DNA of 64,000 nucleotides from Paludibacteraceae bacterium. Lineage in GTDB: Bacteria > Bacteroidota > Bacteroidia > Bacteroidales > Paludibacteraceae. Under the pieces are notes generated by a model that made no database searches, was not told the DNA's origin, and saw only the letters and a list, made by a program, of their open reading frames with translations. The translations under genes and the position numbers were made by a program. The stretch spans positions 1 through 64,000 of the forward strand of contig JAFYMG010000016.1 in the NCBI GenBank assembly GCA_017556705.1, given 5' to 3'. Of the stretch, positions 27,865 to 37,415 are shown one piece after another. Position 1 is the first letter of the stretch. Each line of letters opens with the position of its first letter.

Positions 27865-28482
27865 ATGCGTGTATTGTTAATCAATGGTAGTCCTCGAATT
27901 AAAGGTAATACCAGTATCGCTTTGGCAGAAGTAGCTAAGGTGCTAGAGACCGCGGGTATAGAGACGATCACTGTGCATATAGGTGCAGATCCAATGCGTG
28001 GTTGTGTGGCCTGTGGTGCGTGCCGAAAGAATAACACTCGTTGTGCGTTCTCGGATGCATTATATGATAATCTTCGTACTATTCTGGAAGAGGGAATAGA
28101 CGGCTTGGTAGTTGGCTCGCCTGTGTACTATGCGGGGCCTAATGGTTCGTTGTGCGCATTGCTGGATAGGTTGTTCTACTCGAGTGGTGCCCTGCTGGCG
28201 TATAAGCCGGCGGCAGCGGTGGCAGTATGTCGCCGAGGCGGTGCGAGTGCAACGTTTGACAGACTGAATAAGTATTTTACTATCAATAATATGCCCGTTG
28301 TTCCGTCGCAGTATTGGAATAGTGTGCATGGAGCCGCAGCAGGTGAAGCATTAGAGGATCTAGAGGGTTTGCAGACGATGCGTACGTTGGGCAGGAATAT
28401 GGTGTGGATGTTGCGCGACCTGAAGCGCGAGGATGTGCCTGCAGGAGAGGAGAAGAAGATAAAGACGAGTTTTGTGAGGTAA
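27865..28482 (+). CDS. Flavodoxin-fold NAD(P)H-dependent FMN reductase / iron-sulfur flavoprotein-like
   Basis: 205 residues. The N-terminal FMN phosphate loop is GSPRIKGNTSIAL (9-21). A cysteine cluster CVACGACRKNNTRC (about 47-60) resembles iron-sulfur flavoproteins; it could bind a cluster. GSPVYYAGPNG (about 86-96) binds the flavin ring. First gene of a cluster with a C_GCAxxG_C_C protein and lpdA, all redox-related; the physiological partner is unknown. Confidence 0.88.
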   Translation: MRVLLINGSPRIKGNTSIALAEVAKVLETAGIETITVHIGADPMRGCVACGACRKNNTRCAFSDALYDNLRTILEEGIDGLVVGSPVYYAGPNGSLCALLDRLFYSSGALLAYKPAAAVAVCRRGGASATFDRLNKYFTINNMPVVPSQYWNSVHGAAAGEALEDLEGLQTMRTLGRNMVWMLRDLKREDVPAGEEKKIKTSFVR

Positions 28483-28511
28483 GACGCTCCGCTAGAGGTG
28501 AAAGGTTGGTT
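28483..28511. repeat. AGACGCTCCGCTAGAGG word
   Basis: GACGCTCCGC-TAGAGGTGAAAGG between two genes of one operon; a single degraded TAGAGGACGC-type module ending at the next start codon. Confidence 0.55.
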
Positions 28512-29000
28512 ATGAAGAAAGAAGAAATAGAAAAACGTGTGGAGAGAGCGAAAGCGCTCTTTAAGCAGGGATTTAATTGCAGTCAATCGGTGTTTGCGGC
28601 GTGTGCGGATATATACGGCATAGAGGATGAGGCATTGGCGCTGCGATTGTCGGCGTCGTTTGGCGGCGGTATAGGTAGAATGCGTCAGACATGCGGTGCG
28701 GCATGCGGTATGTTTATGTTAGCGGGATTAGAGAATGGTAGCGCCATTGCAGGTGATGCAGAAGGCAAGAAGGCGAATTATGCTTTGGTACAGGAGTTGG
28801 CGGCGAAGTTCAAAGAAGAGAACGGCAGTTTGATTTGTGCGGAATTGTTGGGGGCATCTCCTAAATCCTCACCAGAAGGGAAGAACTTTACAGACCCTAC
28901 GCCTGCACCCCGTACAGAGGAGTACTACAAGAAACGCCCATGCGTGGAGATGGTGGCGAGTGCGGTGAGAGTGTATTTGGAGAGTAGAGATAAGAAATAA
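28512..29000 (+). CDS. C_GCAxxG_C_C family protein
   Basis: 162 residues from ATG 28512; the frame is open upstream inside the previous gene but that extension is unlikely. The family signature is seen in order: FNCSQSVFAAC, FGGGIGRMRQTCGAACGMFMLAG, a later Cys (SLICAELLG) and a C-terminal Cys (RPCVEMV). The family is thought to be redox-active or cofactor-binding and its function is not known. It sits between a flavin reductase and lpdA. Confidence 0.9.
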   Translation: MKKEEIEKRVERAKALFKQGFNCSQSVFAACADIYGIEDEALALRLSASFGGGIGRMRQTCGAACGMFMLAGLENGSAIAGDAEGKKANYALVQELAAKFKEENGSLICAELLGASPKSSPEGKNFTDPTPAPRTEEYYKKRPCVEMVASAVRVYLESRDKK

Positions 29001-29005
29001 GAGAT

Positions 29006-30394
29006 ATGAAATACTTTTTAGCAATTATTGGTGGTGGTCCTGCTGGATATACTGCCGCGGAGATCGCTTCGAAAGCGGGTAAAGATGTAGTAATCTTTGA
29101 GCAAAACGCCTTGGGTGGCACGTGTTTGAATGTGGGATGTATCCCTACGAAGACACTGCTGTATGGTGCGAAACAATACTACAATGCTACGCATGCGGAC
29201 AAGTACGGTGTGAAAACTGAAGGTGTGAGTTTTGATTATGCCAAGATGGTGCAACGCAAGATGAAAGTGGTGCGCAAGTTGGTAGCAGGTATCAAGCAGA
29301 AGCTCAATAACGAGCATTGCACCGTGGTGATGGGAGCGGCATCGGTGGTTAGTCGCAATGATGAGCAGGTGCTGATTGCTTGTGGCGAGGAGCAATATGA
29401 GGCAGAGAACCTATTGATTTGTACGGGTTCGAATAATTTTGTACCACCTATCCCTGGTGTGAAGGATAATCCTGCGATATGGGATTCGACTCTGGCGTTG
29501 GATAGCAAGGAGTTGCCTCAATCCATGATTATCGTGGGTGGTGGTGTGATAGGTATGGAGTTTGCTACGCTCTACCACGAGCTTGGCGTGCCTGTGACAG
29601 TGATTGAGGCGATGCCAACTATATTGCCCAACCTTGACCAAGAGGTGGTGGCTATCCTGCTGGAGAAATACCGCAAGGCGGGTATTCAGATTCTGACTGA
29701 TACAAAAGTGACCGAGGTTCAAGGCAATAAGGTGCTGACTACCAATGGCGAATACGAAGCAGAGCATATCCTCATATCAGTTGGTCGCCGTGCAAATATG
29801 CAGGGATTGGATGCGCTGAATGATATTGAGATTTACCGTGGAGGCATCGTGGTGGATGAGTTTATGCGTACCAATTTGAAGAATGTCTATGCCGCGGGCG
29901 ATGTGACGGGCAAGATTATGCTCGCGCATGTGGCAAGTCGCCAAGCCGAGGTAGCAGTAGGACGTATGCTGAAGCAGATACCATTGCAGCGTATTGCGTA
30001 TAATGCCATTCCAAGCGTGGTATATACCAATCCAGAGATTGCGTGTATCGGTTTGACAGAGAAGGATTTGAATGAGATTAAGGAGGGCGATTTTGCGCCA
30101 TCGATGTCCACGGATGAGCCATTTGTACCATACGAGGTGCACAAACTGCCGATGACCTATTCGGGTCGTTTTGTGGCAGAGAACGAGGGTGAGACGGGCT
30201 TGTGCAAAGTGATTGTGGACAAGCGTAGTAAGACGATCATGGGTGTGCATATGATTGGTAATCCATGTTCGGAGTTTGTGGCTGCGGCTAGTTTTGCGGT
30301 GCGTATGGGCTATACGGTGGGCGAGTTCAAGCAAGTGGTGTTCCCTCACCCAACGGTGGGCGAAGTGCTGCGCGAAGTGATCGCGGAACTATAA
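29006..30394 (+). CDS. lpdA: Dihydrolipoyl dehydrogenase
   Basis: FAD enzyme that reoxidises lipoamide in 2-oxoacid dehydrogenase and glycine cleavage complexes. 462 residues. FAD site GGGPAGYTAAEIA, redox disulfide GGTCLNVGCIPTK, NAD site VGGGVIGMEFA, second FAD motif YAAGDVTG and the catalytic HPTVGE near the end. Five bases after the C_GCAxxG_C_C gene. No E2 or E1 gene is nearby. Confidence 0.96.
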   Translation: MKYFLAIIGGGPAGYTAAEIASKAGKDVVIFEQNALGGTCLNVGCIPTKTLLYGAKQYYNATHADKYGVKTEGVSFDYAKMVQRKMKVVRKLVAGIKQKLNNEHCTVVMGAASVVSRNDEQVLIACGEEQYEAENLLICTGSNNFVPPIPGVKDNPAIWDSTLALDSKELPQSMIIVGGGVIGMEFATLYHELGVPVTVIEAMPTILPNLDQEVVAILLEKYRKAGIQILTDTKVTEVQGNKVLTTNGEYEAEHILISVGRRANMQGLDALNDIEIYRGGIVVDEFMRTNLKNVYAAGDVTGKIMLAHVASRQAEVAVGRMLKQIPLQRIAYNAIPSVVYTNPEIACIGLTEKDLNEIKEGDFAPSMSTDEPFVPYEVHKLPMTYSGRFVAENEGETGLCKVIVDKRSKTIMGVHMIGNPCSEFVAAASFAVRMGYTVGEFKQVVFPHPTVGEVLREVIAEL

Positions 30395-30418
30395 ACTACG
30401 AGTGATAAGTGATGAACA
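30393..30418. repeat. ACTACGAGTGATAAGTGATGAAC word at a start codon
   Basis: A TATGAGTGATAAGT-type word fills the lpdA to deacylase gap and may supply the first codons (ATG-AAC-ATG) of the next gene. Confidence 0.55.
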
Positions 30419-30939
30419 TGGAGCGACAGGAGAAAGTACTGGCCTATTTGACGGAGCATGAGATTGCGTATGAGTGCTACAATCATCCCGAAGGCAAGAC
30501 CATCGAGGAGGCGAAGCGCTGGTGGAAGGATGATGGTAGTGTGCATTGCAAGAATATCTTTATGCGTAATCACAAGGGCACGCAGCATTATTTGATTTGC
30601 TTCGATTGTGAGCATGATTTGGCGATTCATGATTTGGAGCAGAGGCTGAAAGTATCGCTGTTGGCAGCAGGCAAGAATTCTCCAGGCAAACTTTCGTTCG
30701 CTAGTGCGGAGCGCATGATGCGTTATTTGGGATTGGAACCAGGTAGTGTGAGTCCGTTTGGCTTAATCAATGACGAGGAGCATCATGTGATATTATTCTT
30801 GGATAAGAACCTCCTGCAGGCAGAGAGCCTAAGTTTTCACCCCAACGATTGCCGTGGTACGGTGGTGATCAAGCGTGAGGATTTTGAGCGTTATTTGCAG
30901 TGTGTAGGTAATACTGTGGAGTGGATAGAGTTGTACTAG
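30412..30939 (+). CDS. ProX/YbaK-type aminoacyl-tRNA deacylase
   Basis: Trans-editing protein that hydrolyses mischarged Ala-tRNA(Pro) or similar. About 175 residues. The catalytic Lys is likely in CKNIFMRNHKG; GKLSFASAERM, PGSVSPFGLIND and FHPNDCRGTVVI follow the YbaK/ProX fold. Start may be ATG 30412 or 30418; a GTG at 30409 is also in frame. The intergenic repeat reaches into these first codons. Confidence 0.9.
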   Translation: MNMERQEKVLAYLTEHEIAYECYNHPEGKTIEEAKRWWKDDGSVHCKNIFMRNHKGTQHYLICFDCEHDLAIHDLEQRLKVSLLAAGKNSPGKLSFASAERMMRYLGLEPGSVSPFGLINDEEHHVILFLDKNLLQAESLSFHPNDCRGTVVIKREDFERYLQCVGNTVEWIELY

Positions 30940-31050
30940 GTTATAGGACGCTCGTGGTGCGAGTTATAGGACGCCTCTCTGAGGCTACAGGACGGCGCAG
31001 AAGCCTATAGGACGCTGCGCTATGGGTTATAGGTTATTAGGTTAAAGGCA
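30938..31050. repeat. Longest array of TATAGGACGC hairpin modules in the window
   Basis: Successive units: TTATAGGACGC + TCGTGGTGCGA, TTATAGGACGC + CTCTCTGAGG, TACAGGACGG + CGCAGAAGCC, TATAGGACGC + TGCGC, then TATGGGTTATAGGTTATTAGG. The word is kept while each hairpin stem differs. Confidence 0.9.
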
Positions 31051-31827
31051 ATGAATATGAAACGATTAACAACTATTTTCTTTTTGACACTTTGTGTGGC
31101 TTCCGCTTTTGCATGGGGGCAAAAAGGTCACCGCATCGTAGCGCAGGTGGCGTATGATCATTTGGATTGCAAAGCTCGTAAACAGGTAGATAAGGTGCTG
31201 GGCAAGCATGGTATGATATACCTGTCATCTTGGGCAGATGAGATCAAGAGTGATACTATCTATCCTCAGAGTGGGGATTGGCATTATCAGGATTTAGATG
31301 GCGGCTTGACCGACGAAGCTGTGGTAGCCATGTTAACAGACTATCCAAAGGAGGGCGGTAATATGTTCCGCGTATTGGATAGCCTAGAGGTGGTGCTAAC
31401 CCATGATAAGAACAACCACGATGCGTTGGCATTTTATGTGCATATCTATGCCGATCGCTTTTGTCCGATGCATGTGGCACACTTGGATGATAAAGGTGGT
31501 AATGCAGTGAAAATGAAGTGGTTCGGTCAGAATACCAACCTCCATTCGGTATGGGATGCCAAGATCATTGACAGCAAGGGATTTACCTATAGTGAGTATG
31601 CCGCATATTTACACGATGTGTATGGCAAGCAGAAGAAAGCCGTGCGCAAGATGACCGACGAGGAGACGATTCTGCAAACGTATCATCTGACCGATGCTGT
31701 ATATCAATACCATGCTACCTGGAATGGCAATGCATACCACTATTCTTATCAGTGGATAGATGAGATGGAGTGGCAACTATATACTGCAGGTGTGAAATTG
31801 GCACAAGCATTGAATAGTATCTTTTGA
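31051..31827 (+). CDS. S1/P1-type zinc-dependent nuclease, secreted
   Basis: Single-strand nuclease/3'-nucleotidase, periplasmic or outside. 258 residues. Signal peptide ends at FA, leaving the N-terminal Trp of the mature enzyme (WGQKGHRIVA), which is a zinc ligand in this family. Further ligands: SSWADEIK, DWHYQDLD, YVHIYADRFCPMHVA and the NLHSVWDAKII motif. An alternative ATG at 31057 is six bases downstream. Four bases ahead of a deacetylase gene, so co-transcribed. Confidence 0.93.
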   Translation: MNMKRLTTIFFLTLCVASAFAWGQKGHRIVAQVAYDHLDCKARKQVDKVLGKHGMIYLSSWADEIKSDTIYPQSGDWHYQDLDGGLTDEAVVAMLTDYPKEGGNMFRVLDSLEVVLTHDKNNHDALAFYVHIYADRFCPMHVAHLDDKGGNAVKMKWFGQNTNLHSVWDAKIIDSKGFTYSEYAAYLHDVYGKQKKAVRKMTDEETILQTYHLTDAVYQYHATWNGNAYHYSYQWIDEMEWQLYTAGVKLAQALNSIF

Positions 31828-31829
31828 TC

Positions 31830-32660
31830 ATGCTGACGGCATTGTTGCTAACCATATTATATTTCCTACACAAGCGTTTGGATTTCACGTTGTTGACCTA
31901 TCGCAAGTTGCTTGAAGCGCTGAAAGAGCGTGGCTATGTGTTCATCACTTTTGAACAGTATTGCCAGGTGTCTGCCGAGCGGTTGCCTAAACGTTTTGTT
32001 ATCCTGCGTCACGATGTAGATCTGCGGGCGAAGAATAGTTTGGCAACTGCCCAAATCGAACACGAATTGGAGCTGCAAGCATCGTATTATTTCCGTGTGG
32101 TGCCCGAGAGTAATCAGCCAGAGGTGATTCGTGAGATTGCTGCGTTGGGGCATGAGATAGGTTACCACTACGAGGATATGGCGATCATGCATGGCGATAC
32201 GGAAAAGGCGTTGGCGCATTTTCAGGAACAGTTGGCGTATTTCCGTCTGTATTACCCAGTTAGCACGATATGTATGCATGGCGCACCTACCAGCAAATAC
32301 GATGGACGTGAACTGTGGAAGCACTACGATTACCGCGAATATGGCGTGATAGGCGAGCCGTATTTTGATGTTGATTTTTCGAAGGTGTTCTATCTTACAG
32401 ATACAGGTCGTCGTTGGGATGGTTACAAGGTGTCGGTGCGTGATAAGATACCTCAATATCAGGACCAATGGACGGAGCGAGGATGGGTGTATCGGCGTTC
32501 ATCGCAAATCATAGAGGCGGCCGAACAAAGCCAATTGCCAGCATGCATCATGATCACTACTCATCCTCAGCGTTGGACTAATAATCCACTGCTATGGATA
32601 AAGGAAGTGGTAGTGCAAACCATTAAAAATACCATTAAACGACTATTTTTGGTCAAATAA
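31830..32660 (+). CDS. Polysaccharide deacetylase-like (NodB-related) protein
   Basis: 276 residues from ATG 31830. The NodB-like metal site is suggested by RHDVDLR (about 57-63) and GHEIGYHYED, and a late ITTHPQRW. The TYRKLLEALKERGY start is typical of short deacetylase-like proteins near cell-envelope loci. The exact sugar substrate cannot be told. Starts 2 bp after the nuclease gene. Confidence 0.82.
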   Translation: MLTALLLTILYFLHKRLDFTLLTYRKLLEALKERGYVFITFEQYCQVSAERLPKRFVILRHDVDLRAKNSLATAQIEHELELQASYYFRVVPESNQPEVIREIAALGHEIGYHYEDMAIMHGDTEKALAHFQEQLAYFRLYYPVSTICMHGAPTSKYDGRELWKHYDYREYGVIGEPYFDVDFSKVFYLTDTGRRWDGYKVSVRDKIPQYQDQWTERGWVYRRSSQIIEAAEQSQLPACIMITTHPQRWTNNPLLWIKEVVVQTIKNTIKRLFLVK

Positions 32661-32670
32661 TTGCTAATTA

Positions 32671-32702
32671 TTTGTTACATTGAAAAAAAAGCAGTATCTT
32701 TG
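32671..32702 (+). promoter_or_regulatory. Bacteroidales promoter for the carboxyltransferase-serC unit
   Basis: TTTG 32671-32674, 20-base spacer ending AAAAAAAAGCAG, TATCTTTG 32695-32702. Confidence 0.8.
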
Positions 32703-32733
32703 TAGCGTAAAAACTTAATCATTATATACCATC

Positions 32734-34620
32734 ATGGCAAAAAAAGAAATTCAATTCTCCCTTGTCTATCGCGACATGTGGCAGAGTAGTGGCAAGTATG
32801 TGCCACGTAAAGATCAGTTGGCTAAGATTGCCCCTGTAATCATCGACATGGGCTGTTTCGACCGCGTAGAGACCAATGGCGGTGCCAGCGAACAAGTGAA
32901 TCTACTCTACGGCGAGAATCCCAATATAGCAGTACGCACCTTCACCAAGCCTTTCAACGAGGTAGGTATCAAGACCCACATGTTGGACCGTGGTCTCAAC
33001 GCATTGCGTATGAACCCTGTGCCAGCGGATGTGCGCAAACTCATGTACAAGGTGAAGCATGCGCAAGGTGTGGATATCACTCGTATCTTCTGTGGACTCA
33101 ACGACCCTCGCAATATCATCCCATCCATCAAATGGGCAAAAGAGGCAGGCATGACCGCACAAGCGACAATGTGTATCACCTACTCGCAAGTACATAATGC
33201 AGAGTACTATATCAATCTCGCAGAGGAACTCATTGCAAACGGCGCGCAAGAGATCTGCCTCAAGGATATGGCGGGTATCGGTCGTCCAGCGATGTTGGGT
33301 ACGATCGTAGCCGCTATCAAGGAGAAACACCCAGATATCATTATCCAATACCACGGTCACAGTGGTCCTGGCTTCTCAGTAGCAAGTATGTTGGAGGTTG
33401 CTAAGGCTGGTGGTGATGTGCTCGACGTTGCTATGGAGCCACTCAGCTGGGGTATGGTGCACCCAGATGTGATCACCATCCAATCGATGCTCAAAGATGC
33501 GGGCTTCCTCGTGAAAGATATCAATATGAAGGCGTATATGGAGGCACGTAGCTTGACTCAATCCTTCATTGACGACTTCCTCGGCTACTGGATCGATCCT
33601 CGTAACTCTAAGATGACCTCTCTGCTTGTAGGGTGCGGTCTGCCTGGCGGTATGATGGGTTCACTCATGGCTGACCTCAAGGGTATGCATGCGGCTATCA
33701 ACGCCAACCTTGTGAAACGCGGCGAAGCTGCGCTCAGCGAAGATGAACTCTTGGTAGAACTCTTCGATGAGGTACAACGTATCTGGCCAATGTTGGGTAC
33801 CCCATGTCTTGTAACCCCATTCTCTCAATATGTAAAGAACGCTGCCCTGATGAACCTCTACAGCAAGTCTATGGGCGAGAAGCCTTTCACACGCATGGAC
33901 CCTGCTATGTGGGGCATGATCCTCGGCAAGTCGGGTAAGTTGCCTGGCACATTGGCTCCAGAGATCATCGAGCTCGCTAAGGAGAAGAACATGGAGTTCT
34001 ATACCGATGACCCACAAGCCCTCTATCCAGATGTATTGCCACAATTCATCGCTGAGATGGAGCAGAACGGTTGGGATCGTGGTCAAGACGACGAGGAACT
34101 CTTTGAGTTCGCTATGCACGAGAAACAATATCGTGAGTATAAGTCTGGTCAAGCCAAAGAGCAATTCAACAAGGATCTTCTTGAACGTATGGAGAAAGCC
34201 GCTCAAGCGGGCCAACCTGTTAAGTTCATCTCTGCGGCTGATAAACGTGCTATCCTTCATCCTAATGCAGAGCCATTGGAGGCAACTCTCTCTGGTAAGG
34301 TGACATGGGAGTTGGACTTCAATGAGGACAGCAAGGCGCCTGCATTGGGCACCTTATATAAAGAAGGTGATGTGGTATGCTACTTGCAAACCCCTCATGG
34401 TATTGAGCCAATCCGTGCTTACACCACTTGCCGCGTAGTCTCTGTGGAGAAAGAGCAGGGTACTACTGCTGTCAAGGGCGACGCCCTCTGCTGGGTGGAG
34501 AAGGCTGAGGCTCCTGCCTCATCGCCTAATAGCCCTGTAGCCTCATCGCCTAAAAAAGCCGACACTGAGGTTATCGCCGGCAGCGATAGTAAATGGAAAA
34601 TGACGAAAAACCATAAATAA
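32734..34620 (+). CDS. Pyruvate/oxaloacetate carboxyltransferase-like protein without a biotin site
   Basis: 628 residues. The carboxyltransferase TIM barrel (about 10-300) has the metal His-x-His YHGHSGPG and the carboxylated-Lys context CLKDMAGI; the conserved domain PYC_OADA follows to about 500. The C-terminal hammerhead fold (about 520-590) aligns with biotinyl domains, but the A/M-K-M motif is replaced by TPHGIEP, so no biotinyl-lysine is visible. A tail with [15 protein letters not shown] (about 592-606) is encoded by word repeats. Six bases before serC. It may work with a separate biotin protein or have lost the carboxylase reaction. Confidence 0.88.
   Translation: MAKKEIQFSLVYRDMWQSSGKYVPRKDQLAKIAPVIIDMGCFDRVETNGGASEQVNLLYGENPNIAVRTFTKPFNEVGIKTHMLDRGLNALRMNPVPADVRKLMYKVKHAQGVDITRIFCGLNDPRNIIPSIKWAKEAGMTAQATMCITYSQVHNAEYYINLAEELIANGAQEICLKDMAGIGRPAMLGTIVAAIKEKHPDIIIQYHGHSGPGFSVASMLEVAKAGGDVLDVAMEPLSWGMVHPDVITIQSMLKDAGFLVKDINMKAYMEARSLTQSFIDDFLGYWIDPRNSKMTSLLVGCGLPGGMMGSLMADLKGMHAAINANLVKRGEAALSEDELLVELFDEVQRIWPMLGTPCLVTPFSQYVKNAALMNLYSKSMGEKPFTRMDPAMWGMILGKSGKLPGTLAPEIIELAKEKNMEFYTDDPQALYPDVLPQFIAEMEQNGWDRGQDDEELFEFAMHEKQYREYKSGQAKEQFNKDLLERMEKAAQAGQPVKFISAADKRAILHPNAEPLEATLSGKVTWELDFNEDSKAPALGTLYKEGDVVCYLQTPHGIEPIRAYTTCRVVSVEKEQGTTAVKGDALCWVEKAEAPASSPNSPVASSPKKADTEVIAGSDSKWKMTKNHK
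34508..34556. repeat. GCCTCATCGCCTAA word repeat in the carboxyltransferase gene
   Basis: CCTGCCTCATCGCCTAATAG and CCTGTAGCCTCATCGCCTAA encode two ASSP units in the C-terminal tail. The word is the reverse complement of the TTAGGCGATGAGGC type seen in recQ and recN. Confidence 0.7.
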
Positions 34621-34625
34621 CCAAT

Positions 34626-35717
34626 ATGAAGAAACACAATTTTAATGCGGGACCAAGTATCCTGCCTGCTGAAGTAATCAAGCAAACAGCTGATGCTATC
34701 ATCGATTTTCAAGGCGAAGGTTTGAGTATCCTCGAGATCTCTCACCGTGCTAAGTATTTCCAACCTGTTGTGGATGAGGCAGAAGCGCTGATGAAGGAGC
34801 TGCTGAATATCCCAGAGGGTTATCGCGTAATTTTCGTGGGTGGTGGTGCTAGTTTGCAATTCTGCATGGTGCCATTCAACTGCCTTGAGCACAAAGCTGC
34901 GTACCTCAATACAGGTGTGTGGTCGAAGAAGGCCATCAAAGAGGCTAAGGCTTTTGGAGAAGTGGTAGAAGTGGCTACATCAGCTGCAGAGAACTTCAAT
35001 AATATCCCTATGGACTTCGAAGTGCCACAAGATGCTGATTACTTGCATATCACAACCAACAACACCATCTATGGTACTGAGATCTCTGACGAGAAACTCC
35101 AAGCTATCTACGAGAAGAAGGGCAATGTACCTTTGATTGCCGATATGTCTTCGGATATCTTGGCTCGTCCAATCGATGTGAGCAAATATGATATCATCTA
35201 CGGTGGCGCACAAAAGAACTTGGCACCAGCGGGTGTTACCTTCGTGATTGTGAAAGAGGAGTTCCTCGGTAAGGTGACTCGCCATATCCCAACCATGTTG
35301 GATTACCGCACCCATGTGGAGAATGGTAGTATGTTTAACACCCCTCCTGTATTGCCAATCTATACTGCTATGTTGACTCTTCGTTGGTTGAAAGCCAATG
35401 GCGGTTTGGAGGCAGCGTTGGAGCGCAATGTGGCTAAGGCAGAGTTGCTCTACAAGGCTATTGACGAGAGTAAGATCTTCGAGGGTACTGCCAAAGCAGA
35501 GGACCGCTCAATGATGAATATCTGCTTTGTTTTGAAGCCAGAGTATGCACACTTGCAAGACGATTTCTTCAAGTTCGCTACTGCCAAGGGTATGGTCGGT
35601 ATCAAGGGTCACCGCCTCGTAGGTGGCTTCCGCGCAAGTACTTATAATGCCATGACACTTGAAGGCGTACAAGCCTTGGTAGATTGCATGAGGGAGTACG
35701 AGGCACAGCTTGGTTGA
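34626..35717 (+). CDS. serC: Phosphoserine aminotransferase
   Basis: PLP enzyme making 3-phosphoserine from 3-phosphohydroxypyruvate, second step of serine synthesis. 363 residues. N-terminus [11 protein letters not shown]; the PLP lysine is in [12 protein letters not shown]; the C-terminal [18 protein letters not shown] binds the substrate phosphate. Its pathway partner serA lies 10.4 kb downstream, beyond a flavodiiron gene and a defence island. Confidence 0.97.
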   Translation: MKKHNFNAGPSILPAEVIKQTADAIIDFQGEGLSILEISHRAKYFQPVVDEAEALMKELLNIPEGYRVIFVGGGASLQFCMVPFNCLEHKAAYLNTGVWSKKAIKEAKAFGEVVEVATSAAENFNNIPMDFEVPQDADYLHITTNNTIYGTEISDEKLQAIYEKKGNVPLIADMSSDILARPIDVSKYDIIYGGAQKNLAPAGVTFVIVKEEFLGKVTRHIPTMLDYRTHVENGSMFNTPPVLPIYTAMLTLRWLKANGGLEAALERNVAKAELLYKAIDESKIFEGTAKAEDRSMMNICFVLKPEYAHLQDDFFKFATAKGMVGIKGHRLVGGFRASTYNAMTLEGVQALVDCMREYEAQLG

Positions 35718-35826
35718 TAGATCGCTGCGCTGTAGATCGGCGCAACAACACCCCAAAAATCAACAGATTTTTCGGGGACCCCGTAAGTGCCTGTAGATGG
35801 TAGATTGCCCTACGGGCTGTAGATAA
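35718..35826. repeat. GTAGATCGG hairpin words after serC
   Basis: TAGATCGCTGCGCTGTAGATCGG..., a stem CCCCAAAAATC-AACA-GATTTTTCGGGG, CCTGTAGATGGTAGATTG, GCCCTACGGGC and TGTAGAT. Same word family as 19781-19866. Confidence 0.75.
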
Positions 35827-35834
35827 TACAAAAC

Positions 35835-35858
35835 AAATGCACCTTTCGGGGTGCATTT
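35835..35858. terminator. Intrinsic terminator after serC
   Basis: Stem AAATGCACC / GGTGCATTT with loop TTTCGG; T-rich flank on the right and A-rich on the left, so probably bidirectional. Confidence 0.7.
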
Positions 35859-35883
35859 GTGTTTGTTGATTGATATGTTCTAA

Positions 35884-35944
35884 TTATTTATCACTTATCA
35901 CTCATAGTTCATAGTTTACTTATCACTTATCACTCATAGTTTAT
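35884..35944. repeat. TTATCACTTATCACTCATAG word array, overlapping a stop codon
   Basis: Two nearly identical halves TTATCACTTATCACTCATAG(TT). The right half encodes the final residues (NYE) and stop codon of the flavodiiron protein. Confidence 0.85.
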
Positions 35945-37096
35945 ACCTTCTAATATGCTGTCAATCAGTGCGTCTAACTGCTCTTGGTACTCCTCTTTCC
36001 ATGCACTTCGGATAGTGAGCATCGGCTCTACAATCTGAATATCCTTCATCGCCTCGAGCATGCCGCGCATGGTCTTGCCTGCACTGGGTGCCCATGTGCC
36101 GTTCTCCACCAACGCCACGCGGCGCGACTGATAGCCCTTGATGCCCAACTTGTAGAGGAACACATGCATGGGTGGGAACACGCCCGCATCGTAACTCGAT
36201 GCGCAGAGCACCATTTTTCCGTAGCAGAACGCTTGCGCCACGGCTTCCGACACATCCGTGCGGCAGAGGTCTATCTCCTTGACCTCCATGCTCTTAGTGC
36301 GCAGTATCTCGGCAATGCGTTTGGCTACTTTGGCGGTGTTGCCATGTATCGAAGCATACGCTACTAATACGCCCTTACGCTCTATCTCATATTGGCTCCA
36401 GATGCCATACAATCGGTGTGCTTCCGCCGCTTGTTCGCCCTCTAACACGCAACCATGCAGCGGTGCGATGGTCTGGATATCCAATGCCTCTGTTTTGGCT
36501 AATGCAGCCGACACTTGCGTGCCATACTTGCCGCAGATATTGATATAGTAGCGGCGTGCTTCGTCTATCCAATGGTCCGTGTATGAGCCACATACACCAA
36601 ACGAACCGAAGGCATCTGCCGAAAACAGCATTTTCTCTTCGGGCACATAGGTCATCATCACTTCGGGCCAGTGCACCATGGGTGCAGCTATGAAATGCAA
36701 TGTCAATCCGCCCAGATCCAATGTGTCGCCGTGCTTCACCATGAGGGTATGAGCAGGTTGGTAGCCAAACTGCTCAATAAACTGCAACGCTGCTCGGCTG
36801 CCGACTACGGTTGTATCGGGATATTGAGCGAGGAACGCGCCAATCGAACCACTATGATCGGGCTCCATGTGTTGCACGATGAGGTAAGTTGGGGTTGTGC
36901 CGTTCTTTAATCCGTTTTCGATCTGCTGCAACCATTCGGTTGTCTTGCGTGGGTCCACGCTATCCATCACTGCAACACGCTCACCGTGAAGCAGATAACT
37001 ATTGTAGCACATGCCGCATGGCAGTGGATATTGACTCTCAAAGAGGTCTAATGTTGCATCATCGCAACCGATATATTGTATTTTATTGCTGTACAT
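35930..37096 (-). CDS. Flavodiiron protein (FprA family A-type flavoprotein)
   Basis: Reduces oxygen or nitric oxide with a diiron centre fed by FMN, protecting anaerobes. 388 residues from ATG 37096; an upstream in-frame ATG at 37192 lies before the promoter. The metallo-beta-lactamase-like domain has HMEPDHSG (H-x-E-x-D-H), MVHWPEVM, SADAFGSFG and APLHGCVL ligands. The flavodoxin domain starts near residue 250 with AYASIHGNTAKVA. The last few residues are encoded by an intergenic repeat. Confidence 0.94.
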   Translation of the reverse strand: MYSNKIQYIGCDDATLDLFESQYPLPCGMCYNSYLLHGERVAVMDSVDPRKTTEWLQQIENGLKNGTTPTYLIVQHMEPDHSGSIGAFLAQYPDTTVVGSRAALQFIEQFGYQPAHTLMVKHGDTLDLGGLTLHFIAAPMVHWPEVMMTYVPEEKMLFSADAFGSFGVCGSYTDHWIDEARRYYINICGKYGTQVSAALAKTEALDIQTIAPLHGCVLEGEQAAEAHRLYGIWSQYEIERKGVLVAYASIHGNTAKVAKRIAEILRTKSMEVKEIDLCRTDVSEAVAQAFCYGKMVLCASSYDAGVFPPMHVFLYKLGIKGYQSRRVALVENGTWAPSAGKTMRGMLEAMKDIQIVEPMLTIRSAWKEEYQEQLDALIDSILEGINYE

Positions 37097-37137
37097 TGTG
37101 TCGTTTGTCCTATTATCGGTTATTATCAAATTTTGTG

Positions 37138-37168
37138 CAAAAGTACACTTTTTTCTGACATATACAAG
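37138..37168 (-). promoter_or_regulatory. Bacteroidales promoter for the flavodiiron gene
   Basis: Minus strand: TTG (37167-37165 region), 19-base spacer with TATGTCAG and A6, TACTTTTG (37145-37138). Nearly identical to the recQ promoter, including bases upstream of the -33 box. Confidence 0.75.
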
Positions 37169-37203
37169 AAGTATATTTACATAATTCTGCAAAAAAGCAC
37201 TTT

Positions 37204-37365
37204 TATTAAGTGAAGAAGCGCCTCGGATGGCACTTCGAGTATTGCGCCCGAAAAGTCCCCACTTTGAGGATTAAGCGCAATACATAGAATGGCGCACCCC
37301 TTGCGGGTACGCAGCCGTATGGCTACAGGGTAGTGCCGTACAGGGTAGGCACGACCGCCTAATGT
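37204..37365. repeat. Degenerate hairpin words in the gap left of the defence island
   Basis: GCGCAATACATAGAATGGCG, ACCCCTTGCGGGTACG, GCAGCCGTATGGCTAC, AGGGTAGTGCCGTACAGGGT and GGCACGACCGCC are short inverted repeats with words between them, less regular than elsewhere. Confidence 0.5.
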
Positions 37366-37415
37366 ATGAAGTTAGGTGTGTTCCCTCAAAAAGTGCTGTT
37401 TATTAATATCCCCTT

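Noticed and set aside
29777..30349. 190-codon His-rich minus-strand frame opposite lpdA
   Set aside because: Antisense shadow of lpdA codons.
31866..32468. 200-codon minus-strand frame opposite the deacetylase gene
   Set aside because: Antisense shadow; the plus-strand gene has clear NodB motifs.
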